Source: Bacteroides caccae
GTDB taxonomy: Bacteria; Bacteroidota; Bacteroidia; Bacteroidales; Bacteroidaceae
Assembly (NCBI RefSeq): GCF_002222615.2
Contig: NZ_CP022412.2
Location: 3,472,001 to 3,536,000, forward strand
DNA: 64,000 nt
Direction of reading: 5' to 3'
Part shown: piece after piece, positions 26,674 through 35,592 of the stretch
Position numbering within the stretch: position 1 is the first letter of the stretch
How the letters are laid out: every line of letters starts with the position of its first letter
Made by a program: the position numbers and the translations under genes
Notes under the pieces: generated by a model
The model's input: the letters and a program-made list of their open reading frames with translations, nothing else
The model's database searches: none
What the model was told of the DNA's origin: nothing

Positions 26674-28533
26674 TCAAAAAGGGAAGATCAAAGGCAAAAC
26701 AAATATCATCACAATTCCCATGATAATCTGTAACGGTAATCCTACTTTCACATAATCCATAAAAGTATATTGTCCGGCAGGCATTACCAATGCATTAGGC
26801 GGCGTAGAGAATGGAGAAGCAAAACACATACTTGCCCCCACTGTCACAGCAAACAGGAAAGGAATCGGGCTAACCCCGATTTGTATAGCACTTTGCAAAG
26901 CAATAGGTGCCAGCAGTACCGCAGTAGCCGTATTACTGATAAACATAGTCATCAATGAAGTAGTAAAATAGATACCCGCCATCAGAGTCAATGGTCCATA
27001 GGAACCCAATCCGCTCACCAATGTATTGGATATATACTCCGACGCTCCTGTTTTCTCCAATGCCAACGACATAGGCAACATTGCTGCAATGAGTACAATA
27101 CTTTCCCAATTTATCGTTTTGTATGCGGCCTCTACATTACGGAAACACCCTGTCAGTACCATTAATATACCCGCAATCATAACAGCCGTAACCGGAGCAA
27201 CCGGGATAAAATCAAATACCATCATTACCACCATTAACACCATGATAGCAGCAGCCACCGGAGCTTTATAGTCTAAAGTTACTTTAGCAGCTTCGGCTAA
27301 AGGCTGACCTAATACCACCCAATCAGAGTCTTCCTTACTAAGACGGGCGATATTTCCCCAAGTGCCTTGTACCAAAAGCACGTCGCCACTATGAATATGC
27401 TCATTTCCCAAATCCTGTAACAGATATTCCTTTTTACGACGGATACCTAAAACGTTCACATTATATTTATCACGGAATCCGGCTTCTTTAATTGTCTGGT
27501 TTACCAAATTAGACGCAGGCATCAATACTATTTCAGCAATACCTATATCATAAAAATCAAGAGAACTAGTTGTATTTTTCGTTTCCTCGGTAGCATGGTC
27601 ACCTAATATATCGAGCAGATAATCTTCAGCAAACAGTTGTACTTTCTCAAAATCTCCTGTCACATACAGAATATCTTCTACTTGCAAAACCGTATCCGGT
27701 GCCGCAAATTTCTGCGTGATAGTTTTCAGGAAACGATGTTGCGATGCATCCCCACGACGGACTTCCATTATATTCAATCCATATTTGCGTCGTATATCCA
27801 AATCAATAATCGTTTTTCCCAAGAGTCGGGAATCCCCTATCACCTGCAAACGAAACAGGTTACTGGAAAGCCCGTATTCATTGACCAACTGCTTTAACGA
27901 TTTTCCTGAACGGTTACTGTCATTCTTCTGTCCTTTTTTAGACAGAAACCATTTACTAAGCGGCATCAATACCAATGTACCGACAATCACACAAACAATG
28001 CCAACAGGCAGAAAAGAGAAGAAAGAAAGCGGTTCGAGTCCTGCCGAAGTTAATGTGTTCTGTATCACAAGGTTCGGCGGAGTACCAATCAATGTCATCA
28101 TGCCTCCCATACTACTTGCAAATGCCAACGGCATCAGCAAGCGGCTCGGATTCATCCCGGCACTCATCGCCAGACTAACCACAATAGGAAGCATTAACGC
28201 TACTGTTCCGGTATTGCTGACAAATGCACCGATAGCTGAAGTCACCAACATCACCAATAGAAACAGACGAATTTCACTCGTTCCCGCAAGTTTAAGAATA
28301 CGCGAACTTATCATCTTTGCCAACCCTGTTTGAAAAATAGCACCTCCTACCACAAACAGTCCGATCATCATAATAACTACCGAATTGGAGAAACCCGAAA
28401 GGGCTTCATCAGGAGTTAATATCTGAAAGACAAGTAAAGCAACCAGCGCACATAACGCCACAATATCCGAACGGATTTTACCATTTACAAAAAAGATAGC
28501 CGAAAGAACGAGAATAATAATGGTTATCAACAT
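26674..28533 (-). CDS. SLC13/DASS-type anion permease with two RCK-C domains
   Basis: An inner-membrane sodium-coupled transporter of the divalent anion family (sulphate, dicarboxylates). The 619 residues give about six N-terminal helices, a cytoplasmic insert at ~200-400 and further helices to the end. The two SNT sodium-site motifs are present: FVSNTGTVALMLPI near 104 and FISNTATAVLLAPI near 543. LIGTPPNLVIQ near 154 and FSTPPNALVMPAG near 588 are the paired TPPN/TP loops. The insert holds two TrkA-C/RCK-C modules (LLGKTIIDLDIRRKYGLNI; LVNQTIKEAGFRDKYNVNV), usual in the SAC1/YfbS-like branch. The substrate is not decidable here. Confidence 0.88.
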   Translation of the reverse strand: MLITIIILVLSAIFFVNGKIRSDIVALCALVALLVFQILTPDEALSGFSNSVVIMMIGLFVVGGAIFQTGLAKMISSRILKLAGTSEIRLFLLVMLVTSAIGAFVSNTGTVALMLPIVVSLAMSAGMNPSRLLMPLAFASSMGGMMTLIGTPPNLVIQNTLTSAGLEPLSFFSFLPVGIVCVIVGTLVLMPLSKWFLSKKGQKNDSNRSGKSLKQLVNEYGLSSNLFRLQVIGDSRLLGKTIIDLDIRRKYGLNIMEVRRGDASQHRFLKTITQKFAAPDTVLQVEDILYVTGDFEKVQLFAEDYLLDILGDHATEETKNTTSSLDFYDIGIAEIVLMPASNLVNQTIKEAGFRDKYNVNVLGIRRKKEYLLQDLGNEHIHSGDVLLVQGTWGNIARLSKEDSDWVVLGQPLAEAAKVTLDYKAPVAAAIMVLMVVMMVFDFIPVAPVTAVMIAGILMVLTGCFRNVEAAYKTINWESIVLIAAMLPMSLALEKTGASEYISNTLVSGLGSYGPLTLMAGIYFTTSLMTMFISNTATAVLLAPIALQSAIQIGVSPIPFLFAVTVGASMCFASPFSTPPNALVMPAGQYTFMDYVKVGLPLQIIMGIVMIFVLPLIFPF

Positions 28534-28588
28534 AAGTAATAAAATAAAATGAATGTTTTATTTCGATGATATCAAAAACTTGAGTGAA

Positions 28589-28596
28589 CAAATATA
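28589..28596 (-). promoter_or_regulatory. Bacteroides -7 box (TATATTTG) for the anion permease
   Basis: TATATTTG on the minus strand, 56 bp upstream of the permease ATG. A CAAA (TTTG on minus) is present at 28622-28625 but 25 bp away, longer than usual. Confidence 0.5.
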
Positions 28597-28644
28597 GATA
28601 TTTCTTCCCCCTTATAGAAAACAAATTAAAATTATTTTTGGTTT

Positions 28645-28658
28645 AAATGACGTCATTT
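28645..28658. promoter_or_regulatory. Perfect 14-bp palindrome, possible operator
   Basis: AAATGACGTCATTT is a perfect palindrome about 50 bp upstream of the permease -7 box. The position suits a regulator of the permease gene, but no known regulator can be named. Confidence 0.35.
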
Positions 28659-28725
28659 TAATATCAAACAAGATATTCCCGTATTGCTTTGGGGTGCCAA
28701 TACACGATACGATTGAACAATAAAA

Positions 28726-28767
28726 AACTGCCCTGTATACTTTTCTGATAAAAATCACAAGGCAGTT
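28726..28767 (-). terminator. Intrinsic terminator for the alcohol dehydrogenase gene
   Basis: On the minus strand AACTGCC pairs with GGCAGTT with a long A/T-rich loop (weak inner pairing TGT/ACA), followed by TTTTTTAT. Confidence 0.55.
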
Positions 28768-28790
28768 ATTATTTCTTATAGGAAAAGAAG

Positions 28791-29936
28791 TTATAGTGCA
28801 GTTTCCAATATCTTACGAGCCACAGCACCTGTCACATTTCCATTTTCTCCATATTTTACTCCTCGCTCATTGAAGCGGCGTTCAATTTCAAGAATCGTCT
28901 CCTGGCCGATGTTTTCTTCGTGCAGGCGTGTAGTCAACCCCAATGAACGGAAGAATTGTTCCGTACAGCGGATTGCCTCATCTATCCGTTCCTCTTTTGT
29001 ACCCGAAGTTATTCCCCATACGCGCTCACCATATTGCACAAGTTTATCTCCTTTGGCTTCCCGAAGCACTTGCAATGTAGCGGGAAGTACAATCGCCAGC
29101 GTATGTCCGTGTGTCAACCCGTGCAATGCAGTGATTTCATGTCCTATCATGTGAGTTGCCCAGTCCTGCGATACTCCCATAGCTATAAATCCATTCAATG
29201 CCATTGTAGCCGAAAGCATAAAGTCAGCCATAAGTTGATAATCATGCTGGTTCTCACGGATTTTCGGAGCTATTTCTATAAGAGTTTGCAGGAGTCCTTC
29301 TGCCCAACGGTCCATGACACGGCTTTGTCTGGGAGTAGTCATATACTGTTCCATGACATGTACAAATGTGTCCGCCAATCCACAAGCCACTTGATGAGGA
29401 GGTAAAGTAAATGTTACTTCCGGATCAAGAATAGAGAATAACGGATAGTTGGAATAAAAAGGATATTTTTCTTTGGTTTCACGACGTGAGATCACTGCTC
29501 CATTGTTCATTTCCGAACCGGTAGCGGGAAGCGTCAACACAGTGGAAAGAGGTACAGTGTGGGTAGCGGGACATCCGGCAAGCACCAAGTCCCAAGCATC
29601 ACCGTCATACAATAACCCGGCAGAGATTAATTTTGTACCGTCAATCACGGAACCACCACCAACAGCTAATAAATAATCTACCTTCTCTTCTTTTCCCAAA
29701 GCAATCGCTTTGCGGAGAGTTTCGATAGCAGGATTGGGTTCAATCCCCCAAAATTCAACGGTATAATGATTCTTCAGTGCTTCCTTCACCTGATCGTATA
29801 CCCCGTTTTTCTTTACACTTCCACCGCCAAAAGTAATCATGATACGTTTGTCGGACGGAATTTCTTTCGCCAATCGGGCAATCATCCCGCGCCCCATTAT
29901 CAGTTTGACGGGATTTTGAAAGATAAAATTTTCCAT
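28791..29936 (-). CDS. Iron-containing alcohol dehydrogenase (YqhD/BDH-like)
   Basis: A 381-residue group III alcohol dehydrogenase that likely reduces aldehydes with NAD(P)H in the cytoplasm. MENFIFQNPVKLIMGRG is the YqhD/BDH-type opening. FGGGSVKKNGVYDQVKEAL and VGGGSVIDGTKLISAGL form the dinucleotide site. SEMNNGAVIS follows, and metal ligands are expected in DTFVHVMEQY, MIGHEITALHGLTHGHTLAI and near it. I start at the ATG at 29934-29936. The frame could extend 12 codons (NNNRNNNNR), but the promoter box at 29988-29995 would then leave a leader of under 10 nt. Confidence 0.9.
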   Translation of the reverse strand: MENFIFQNPVKLIMGRGMIARLAKEIPSDKRIMITFGGGSVKKNGVYDQVKEALKNHYTVEFWGIEPNPAIETLRKAIALGKEEKVDYLLAVGGGSVIDGTKLISAGLLYDGDAWDLVLAGCPATHTVPLSTVLTLPATGSEMNNGAVISRRETKEKYPFYSNYPLFSILDPEVTFTLPPHQVACGLADTFVHVMEQYMTTPRQSRVMDRWAEGLLQTLIEIAPKIRENQHDYQLMADFMLSATMALNGFIAMGVSQDWATHMIGHEITALHGLTHGHTLAIVLPATLQVLREAKGDKLVQYGERVWGITSGTKEERIDEAIRCTEQFFRSLGLTTRLHEENIGQETILEIERRFNERGVKYGENGNVTGAVARKILETAL

Positions 29937-29987
29937 ATCTTGTCTATTGTTATTATTTCGGTTATTATTCACTTTTCATGTTTCATG

Positions 29988-29995
29988 CAAATATA
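29988..29995 (-). promoter_or_regulatory. Bacteroides -7 box (TATATTTG) for the alcohol dehydrogenase
   Basis: TATATTTG on the minus strand. It places transcription start near 29980, which favours the 29936 start over 29972. Confidence 0.5.
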
Positions 29996-30022
29996 CACGA
30001 ATTATCTGAAACCTTGTCGGAA

Positions 30023-30163
30023 TCAGGCTATGAATTGCTGCGTAAGAGAAGGAACCATAGCCGACAACCAAGGTTTCATATCTTCTGCTACCAACAACCA
30101 ATAAAGTAATAATATAACGAAAATGGCAATAGCGATACCTACTAATACTTTTCTCTGTTTCAT
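30023..30163 (-). CDS. 46-residue single-helix membrane peptide
   Basis: A short minus-strand frame: MKQRK, then the continuous hydrophobic segment VLVGIAIAIFVILLLYWLLV, then AEDMKPWLSAMV and a polar tail to the stop at 30023-30025. The positive N-terminus, one transmembrane helix and short amphipathic tail are typical of real small membrane proteins. The frame spans the gap between the alcohol dehydrogenase promoter and the trp promoter. No function can be assigned. Chance is not excluded for an ORF this short, but a 20-residue uninterrupted hydrophobic stretch after MKQRK is suggestive. Confidence 0.55.
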   Translation of the reverse strand: MKQRKVLVGIAIAIFVILLLYWLLVAEDMKPWLSAMVPSLTQQFIA

Positions 30164-30267
30164 AATTGTTTTCTGTTTAAATATTCAGTATTTATAAGAA
30201 CAGATCAGGGGGAAAATTGTTCTATATCAGAAAAATGAAGGGGAAAATGAAAAAAAGTCATTTTTTG

Positions 30268-30298
30268 TTTGTTGTTTCAAACAAAGTGTCTATATTTG
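30268..30298 (+). promoter_or_regulatory. trp operon promoter
   Basis: TTTG at 30268-30271, 19 bp, then TATATTTG at 30291-30298: a full match to the Bacteroides -33/-7 consensus. Start is expected near 30305, about 15 nt before the leader peptide. Confidence 0.8.
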
Positions 30299-30321
30299 CT
30301 CCCATTAAATAACAAATGACA

Positions 30322-30384
30322 ATGAGAACTATATTAGTAAATACATATTGGTGGTGGCGTCCGTTACAACTCCGACAGTCGTAA
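30322..30384 (+). CDS. trpL: trp leader peptide
   Basis: A 20-codon frame MRTILVNTYWWWRPLQLRQS with three consecutive Trp codons at 30349-30357. An in-frame ATG at 30316 would add two residues. It lies between the trp promoter and a strong intrinsic terminator, the layout of ribosome-mediated attenuation. When charged Trp-tRNA is scarce the ribosome stalls on the Trp codons and changes folding of the downstream RNA. Nothing suggests a function for the peptide itself. The low chance of WWW in a random 20-codon frame exactly here makes the call strong. Confidence 0.9.
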   Translation: MRTILVNTYWWWRPLQLRQS

Positions 30385-30469
30385 GGGAGCAGCGCTCGTA
30401 TGTATATACCTCATTAAAGATATAACAGATTTGAAAGAGCCCTGTCGCAACTTGCGGCAGGGCTTTTTT
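30370..30469 (+). promoter_or_regulatory. trp attenuator (antiterminator/terminator region)
   Basis: The terminator is AGCCCTGTCGC (30438-30448) pairing with GCGGCAGGGCT (30454-30464; one G-U pair), then TTTTT to 30469. A competing pairing is available between CGACAG (30373-30378), just after the Trp codons, and CTGTCG (30442-30447) in the terminator's left arm. A ribosome stalled at the Trp codons would leave CGACAG free to open the terminator. The fold was inferred by eye. Confidence 0.8.
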
Positions 30470-30522
30470 ATTTGCCCGTTTCTAAACATCGAAAAAAATA
30501 ACATATAAAAATAGATAGGATT

Positions 30523-31719
30523 ATGAAAAGTTTTTTAGTTGACCAGGATGGCTATTACGGAGAGTTCGGCGGTGCTTATGTACCGGAAATTCTCCACAAA
30601 TGTGTAGAGGAACTGAAGAATAAGTACCTCGAAGTACTTGAGAGTGAGGAATTCAAGAAAGAATTCGAACAGTTGTTACGTGATTACGTAGGACGTCCTT
30701 CCCCACTCTATCCGGCAAGGCGCCTTTCGAAAAAATATGGTTGCAAATTATATCTGAAACGGGAAGACTTGAACCATACAGGTGCCCATAAAATCAACAA
30801 CACTATCGGACAGATTCTATTGGCACGCCGCATGGGAAAAAAGCGCATCATCGCCGAAACCGGCGCCGGCCAACATGGAGTGGCTACCGCTACCGTATGT
30901 GCACTAATGAATATGGAATGTATCGTATACATGGGAAAAACGGATGTGGAACGCCAGCACATCAACGTTGAGAAAATGAAAATGCTGGGAGCTACCGTAA
31001 CCCCTGTCACCTCCGGGAACATGACACTGAAAGACGCTACCAACGAAGCTATCCGCGACTGGTGCTGTCATCCCGCCGACACTTATTATATCATCGGTTC
31101 TACTGTAGGACCTCATCCTTACCCGGATATGGTGGCACGTCTGCAATCCGTTATCAGTGAAGAAATCAAAAAGCAACTTCAAGAAAAAGAGGGACGCGAT
31201 TACCCCGACTACCTGATAGCCTGTGTAGGAGGAGGAAGTAATGCTGCCGGAACTATTTATCATTATATCAACGATGAGCGGGTAGGTATCGTCCTGGCAG
31301 AAGCCGGAGGCAAGGGAATAGAAACCGGAATGACCGCAGCTACCATTCAACTTGGCAAAATGGGAATTATCCACGGAGCACGTACTTACGTTATCCAAAA
31401 CGAAGACGGACAAATTGAGGAACCTTATTCGATTTCTGCCGGACTCGATTATCCGGGAATCGGACCGATACACGCGAATCTTGCCGCACAAAGACGCGCC
31501 AACGTTCTGGCAATAAACGATGACGAAGCCATAGAAGCTGCTTATGAACTGACTAAGTTTGAAGGAATTATCCCCGCACTGGAATCAGCTCATGCGCTTG
31601 GCGCTTTAAAAAAGTTGAAATTCAAACCGGAAGATGTAGTCGTATTAACTGTATCCGGACGTGGCGACAAGGATATAGAGACTTATTTATCCTTTAACGA
31701 AGAAAAACAGGACAATTAG
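30523..31719 (+). CDS. trpB: Tryptophan synthase beta chain
   Basis: TrpB condenses indole with serine to tryptophan using PLP. The 398-residue protein is the TrpB1 type. It starts [18 protein letters not shown] and carries the PLP lysine in [18 protein letters not shown] near residue 92. [12 protein letters not shown] near 113 is the carboxylate-binding loop and [12 protein letters not shown] near 238 the phosphate-binding loop. It is first in the operon while trpA is last, an order (trpB-E-G-D-C-F-A) typical of Bacteroidetes. It is the first gene behind the attenuator. Confidence 0.97.
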   Translation: MKSFLVDQDGYYGEFGGAYVPEILHKCVEELKNKYLEVLESEEFKKEFEQLLRDYVGRPSPLYPARRLSKKYGCKLYLKREDLNHTGAHKINNTIGQILLARRMGKKRIIAETGAGQHGVATATVCALMNMECIVYMGKTDVERQHINVEKMKMLGATVTPVTSGNMTLKDATNEAIRDWCCHPADTYYIIGSTVGPHPYPDMVARLQSVISEEIKKQLQEKEGRDYPDYLIACVGGGSNAAGTIYHYINDERVGIVLAEAGGKGIETGMTAATIQLGKMGIIHGARTYVIQNEDGQIEEPYSISAGLDYPGIGPIHANLAAQRRANVLAINDDEAIEAAYELTKFEGIIPALESAHALGALKKLKFKPEDVVVLTVSGRGDKDIETYLSFNEEKQDN

Positions 31720-31755
31720 TTCACAGTAATTTGTAACTTGTAATTTGTAATCAAA

Positions 31756-33162
31756 ATGAAAACATTCAATTATACTACCCACAGTAAACAGGTGTTGGGA
31801 GATATGCATACTCCGGTCAGCATTTATCTGAAAGTGCGTGATATGTATCCGCAATCTGCATTAATGGAGAGTTCCGATTATCACGCCGGAGAAAATTCAC
31901 TGTCATTCATCGCCCTTTGTCCACTGGCAAATATCGGTATGAACAGTGGTATAGTCACAGCCAACTATCCGGACAATAGCCGCACGGAAGAACCGCTGAC
32001 GAAAACATTCACCGTAGAAAAGGCAATGAACCGATTCATCAATCAATTCCAAGTGACCGGAGAAAATAAGAATGTATGCGGACTTTATGGATACACGACT
32101 TTCAATGCCGTGAAATACTTCGAACATATTCCCGTTAAAGAGAGCCACGATGAACAGAATGATGCACCGGACTTATTATATATATTATACAAATACATAA
32201 TTGTCTTCAATCATTTCAAAAATGAATTGACACTCGTAGAGATGTTGGCCGAAGGGGAAGAAAGCGGCCTGCCGGAACTGGAAGCAGCTATTGAAAACCG
32301 GAATTATGCTTCTTACAATTTTTCTGTGACAGGTCCCGTTACCAGCCCTATCACAGATGAAGAACACAAAGCCAACGTCCGCAAAGGTATTGCGCACTGT
32401 ATGCGTGGCGATGTATTCCAGATCGTTCTTTCCCGGAGGTTCATTCAGCCTTACACCGGAGATGATTTCAAAGTATATCGGGCACTCCGCAGCATTAACC
32501 CTTCCCCTTATCTTTTCTATTTCGATTTCGGAGGATATCGAATCTTCGGTTCTTCACCGGAAACACACTGCAAGATTGAAAGCAACCATGCTTATATCGA
32601 TCCGATTGCCGGAACAACACGCCGGAGTGGCGATATCGTGAAAGACCGTGAACTGGCAGAAGCATTACTGGCTGACCCCAAAGAAAATGCGGAGCACGTT
32701 ATGCTGGTAGACCTTGCCAGAAACGACTTGTCACGTAATTGTCATGATGTACGGGTACTTTTCTATAAAGAGCCACAATATTACAGTCATGTCATCCACT
32801 TGGTTAGCCGTGTCAGTGGTGAATTGAACGAGGATGCGGACAAGATAAAAACTTTTATTGATACGTTCCCTGCCGGCACTTTGAGCGGCGCGCCCAAAGT
32901 ACGTGCCATGCAGTTAATTAGTGAAATAGAACCTCACAATCGCGGAGCTTACGGTGGTTGTATCGGTTTTATCGGATTAAACGGTGAATTGAATCAAGCC
33001 ATAACTATCCGTACCTTCGTCAGTCGCAACAATGAATTGTGGTTTCAGGCAGGAGGTGGTATTGTGGCACGGAGTCAGGATGAATACGAATTGCAAGAAG
33101 TCAACAATAAGTTGGGAGCACTGAAAAAGGCGATTGATTTAGCCGTTCAATTAAAGAACTAA
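31756..33162 (+). CDS. trpE: Anthranilate synthase component I
   Basis: TrpE converts chorismate and ammonia (from TrpG) to anthranilate. The 468-residue protein has an N-terminal regulatory part with ALMESSDYH near 35. This corresponds to the LLES tryptophan-binding motif, so feedback inhibition is likely retained. The chorismate-binding domain holds RGDVFQIVLSRRF near 219, IAGTTRRSGD near 285, LVDLARNDLSRNC and FPAGTLSGAPKVRAM near 370, and ends with AGGGIVARSQDEYELQE. trpG follows after 52 nt. Confidence 0.96.
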   Translation: MKTFNYTTHSKQVLGDMHTPVSIYLKVRDMYPQSALMESSDYHAGENSLSFIALCPLANIGMNSGIVTANYPDNSRTEEPLTKTFTVEKAMNRFINQFQVTGENKNVCGLYGYTTFNAVKYFEHIPVKESHDEQNDAPDLLYILYKYIIVFNHFKNELTLVEMLAEGEESGLPELEAAIENRNYASYNFSVTGPVTSPITDEEHKANVRKGIAHCMRGDVFQIVLSRRFIQPYTGDDFKVYRALRSINPSPYLFYFDFGGYRIFGSSPETHCKIESNHAYIDPIAGTTRRSGDIVKDRELAEALLADPKENAEHVMLVDLARNDLSRNCHDVRVLFYKEPQYYSHVIHLVSRVSGELNEDADKIKTFIDTFPAGTLSGAPKVRAMQLISEIEPHNRGAYGGCIGFIGLNGELNQAITIRTFVSRNNELWFQAGGGIVARSQDEYELQEVNNKLGALKKAIDLAVQLKN

Positions 33163-33214
33163 GCAGAAAAAATAAAGTAACCTGTTTAAGCAACAATTTT
33201 ACAATAATCATAAA

Positions 33215-33781
33215 ATGAAAATATTACTTTTAGATAATTACGACTCTTTCACCTACAACTTATTGCACGCAGTGAAAGAATTAGGTGCTACGGACATAGA
33301 AGTAGTCCGCAACGATCAAATAGGACTTGATAATGTGGAACGATTCGATAAAATCATCTTGTCTCCCGGGCCGGGTATCCCGGAAGAAGCAGGTTTATTG
33401 TTGCCTATTATCAAAAAGTATGCAGCCACGAAAAGTATTTTAGGTGTCTGTCTGGGACATCAGGCTATCGGCGAGGCTTTCGGTGCACGACTGGAGAATC
33501 TGAAAGAGGTATATCACGGTGTACAGACCCCGGTCAGTATCCTACGACAAGATGTATTATTCGAAGGGCTGGGAAAAGAAATTCCCGTAGGACGTTATCA
33601 CTCTTGGGTGGTCAGCCGGGAGGATTTTCCTGACTGTCTGGAAATAACGGCAGAAAGCCGGGAAGGACAAATCATGGCATTGCGCCATAGGACCTATGAT
33701 GTGCACGGGATACAATTCCACCCCGAATCAGTATTAACTCCGCAAGGAAAAGAAATTATCAAGAACTTCTTAAACGATTAA
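33215..33781 (+). CDS. trpG: Anthranilate synthase component II (glutaminase)
   Basis: A 188-residue class I glutamine amidotransferase that feeds ammonia to TrpE. ILLLDNYDSFTYNLLHAVKE opens it, and LSPGPGIPEEAG near 50 forms the oxyanion strand. The nucleophile is in GVCLGHQAIGEAFG near residue 79, and the His/Glu pair is in QFHPESVLTPQG near 168. The same family can serve PabB, but its place between trpE and trpD settles the main role. trpD starts 4 nt after its stop. Confidence 0.96.
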   Translation: MKILLLDNYDSFTYNLLHAVKELGATDIEVVRNDQIGLDNVERFDKIILSPGPGIPEEAGLLLPIIKKYAATKSILGVCLGHQAIGEAFGARLENLKEVYHGVQTPVSILRQDVLFEGLGKEIPVGRYHSWVVSREDFPDCLEITAESREGQIMALRHRTYDVHGIQFHPESVLTPQGKEIIKNFLND

Positions 33782-33785
33782 ATTT

Positions 33786-34781
33786 ATGAAACAGATTCTA
33801 TACAAGCTTTTCGAGCATCAATATCTGGGACGTGATGAAGCCCGTACTATCTTACAAAATATCGCACAAGGAAAATATAACGATGTACAGGTGGCCTCAC
33901 TCATCACTGTCTTTCTAATGCGCAATATCTCAGTCGAAGAATTATGCGGCTTCCGCGACGCATTGTTGGAAATGCGCGTTCCGGTTGATTTAAGCGAATT
34001 TGCGCCGATAGATATTGTAGGAACCGGTGGTGACGGGAAAAACACGTTCAATATTTCCACAGCATCTTGCTTCACGGTAGCCGGAGCAGGTTTCCCGGTC
34101 GTGAAACATGGTAATTACGGAGCAACATCTGTTAGTGGCGCCAGTAACGTAATGGAACAACATGGTGTAAAGTTCACCGACGATATAGATCAGTTGCGCC
34201 GCAGCATGGAACAATGTAACATTGCTTATCTGCACGCTCCGTTGTTTAATCCGGCATTAAAAGCGGTCGCTCCGGTTCGCAAAGGACTTGCCGTGCGTAC
34301 CTTTTTTAATATGCTCGGCCCGTTAGTAAATCCAGTATTACCGGCTTATCAACTTTTGGGAGTTTACAATCTTCCGTTATTACGCCTCTATACTTATACT
34401 TATCAGGAAAGTAAAACCAAATTTGCCGTTGTTCATAGCTTGGACGGATATGATGAAATTTCTCTGACGAATGAATTTAAGGTAGCAACGAGTGACAACG
34501 AAAAGATTTATACTCCCGAAAGCCTCGGATTCTCCCGTTATAGGGACATTGATCTGGACGGCGGTCAGACACCGAAAGAGGCTGCCAAAATTTTCGATAA
34601 TATCATGAATAATACAGCAACTGAAGCTCAAAAAAATGTAGTAGTAGTTAATTCGGCTTTTGCCATTCATGTTATTTGTCCGAAAAAGACTATTGAAGAA
34701 TGTATCACTCTTGCAAAAGAATCACTAGAAAGCGGAAGGGCACTGAATACATTAAAGAAGTTTATTGAACTCAATAATTAA
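33786..34781 (+). CDS. trpD: Anthranilate phosphoribosyltransferase
   Basis: TrpD joins anthranilate and PRPP. The 331-residue protein begins with the helical domain (QYLGRDEARTILQNIAQGKY). The PRPP-binding glycine loop is DIVGTGGDGKNTFNISTASC near 78, and KHGNYGATSVSGASNVMEQHG follows near 106. RTFFNMLGPLVNP near 165 contacts anthranilate. Short gaps (4 nt to trpG, 3 nt to trpC) indicate coupled translation. Confidence 0.96.
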   Translation: MKQILYKLFEHQYLGRDEARTILQNIAQGKYNDVQVASLITVFLMRNISVEELCGFRDALLEMRVPVDLSEFAPIDIVGTGGDGKNTFNISTASCFTVAGAGFPVVKHGNYGATSVSGASNVMEQHGVKFTDDIDQLRRSMEQCNIAYLHAPLFNPALKAVAPVRKGLAVRTFFNMLGPLVNPVLPAYQLLGVYNLPLLRLYTYTYQESKTKFAVVHSLDGYDEISLTNEFKVATSDNEKIYTPESLGFSRYRDIDLDGGQTPKEAAKIFDNIMNNTATEAQKNVVVVNSAFAIHVICPKKTIEECITLAKESLESGRALNTLKKFIELNN

Positions 34782-34784
34782 AAT

Positions 34785-35567
34785 ATGAAAGATATATTAT
34801 CCGAAATCATAGCAAATAAACGATTTGAAGTAGATCTGCAAAAACAGGCGATTTCTATCGAGCAGTTGCAGGAAGGAATTAGTGAAATGCCGTCTTCCCG
34901 TTCCATGAAACAGGCATTAATTTCCTCGTCTCCGGGAATTATAGCAGAGTTCAAACGTCGTTCTCCGTCCAAAGGCTGGATAAAGCAGGAGGCTCGTCCG
35001 GAAGAAATAGCTCCGGCTTATGCGGCTGCGGGGGCCTCTGCGCTCTCTATCCTCACGGATGAGAAGTTTTTCGGAGGGAACTTGAAAGACATTCGCGCTG
35101 CACGTCCTTTGGTAGATATTCCGATTCTTAGAAAAGATTTTATCATTGACGAATACCAACTCTATCAAGCTAAAATTGTTGGTGCAGATGCTGTACTTCT
35201 CATTGCCGCTGCTTTGAAACCGGAAAAATGCAATGAACTTGTGAAGAAAGCACACGATTTAGGTCTGGAAGTACTACTAGAAATTCACAGTTCCGAGGAG
35301 TTAACTTATATTAATGAGAAAATAGATATGGTGGGAATCAACAATCGGAATTTAGGAACATTCTTCACTGATGTAGAAAACTCTTTTCGGCTGGCCGGAC
35401 AACTTCCCCAAGATGCAGTATTGGTATCCGAAAGCGGAATCTCCGACCCGCAAACTGTAAAACGTCTGCAAACAGCCGGATTCCGGGGATTCCTGATCGG
35501 AGAAACATTTATGAGAACTACACAACCGGGAAACACCTTAGGGAATTTCCTGCAAGCTATACAATAA
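34785..35567 (+). CDS. trpC: Indole-3-glycerol phosphate synthase
   Basis: TrpC closes the indole ring from carboxyphenylamino-deoxyribulose phosphate. The 260-residue TIM barrel shows the family landmarks in order: IAEFKRRSPSKGWI near 50 (catalytic Lys), ASALSILTDEKFFGG, PILRKDFIIDEYQ near 110, VLLEIHSSEEL, VGINNRNLGTF near 182, VLVSESGISDPQTV and GFLIGETFMR. It is a stand-alone enzyme here, with trpF a separate gene 25 nt downstream, unlike the E. coli fusion. Confidence 0.96.
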   Translation: MKDILSEIIANKRFEVDLQKQAISIEQLQEGISEMPSSRSMKQALISSSPGIIAEFKRRSPSKGWIKQEARPEEIAPAYAAAGASALSILTDEKFFGGNLKDIRAARPLVDIPILRKDFIIDEYQLYQAKIVGADAVLLIAAALKPEKCNELVKKAHDLGLEVLLEIHSSEELTYINEKIDMVGINNRNLGTFFTDVENSFRLAGQLPQDAVLVSESGISDPQTVKRLQTAGFRGFLIGETFMRTTQPGNTLGNFLQAIQ

Positions 35568-35592
35568 ATCAATTATTCAAAACAGAAGATTT

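Noticed and set aside
29937..29972. Asn-rich 12-residue N-terminal extension of the alcohol dehydrogenase.
   Set aside because: The promoter box position would leave almost no leader; the conserved protein starts at MENFIFQNP.
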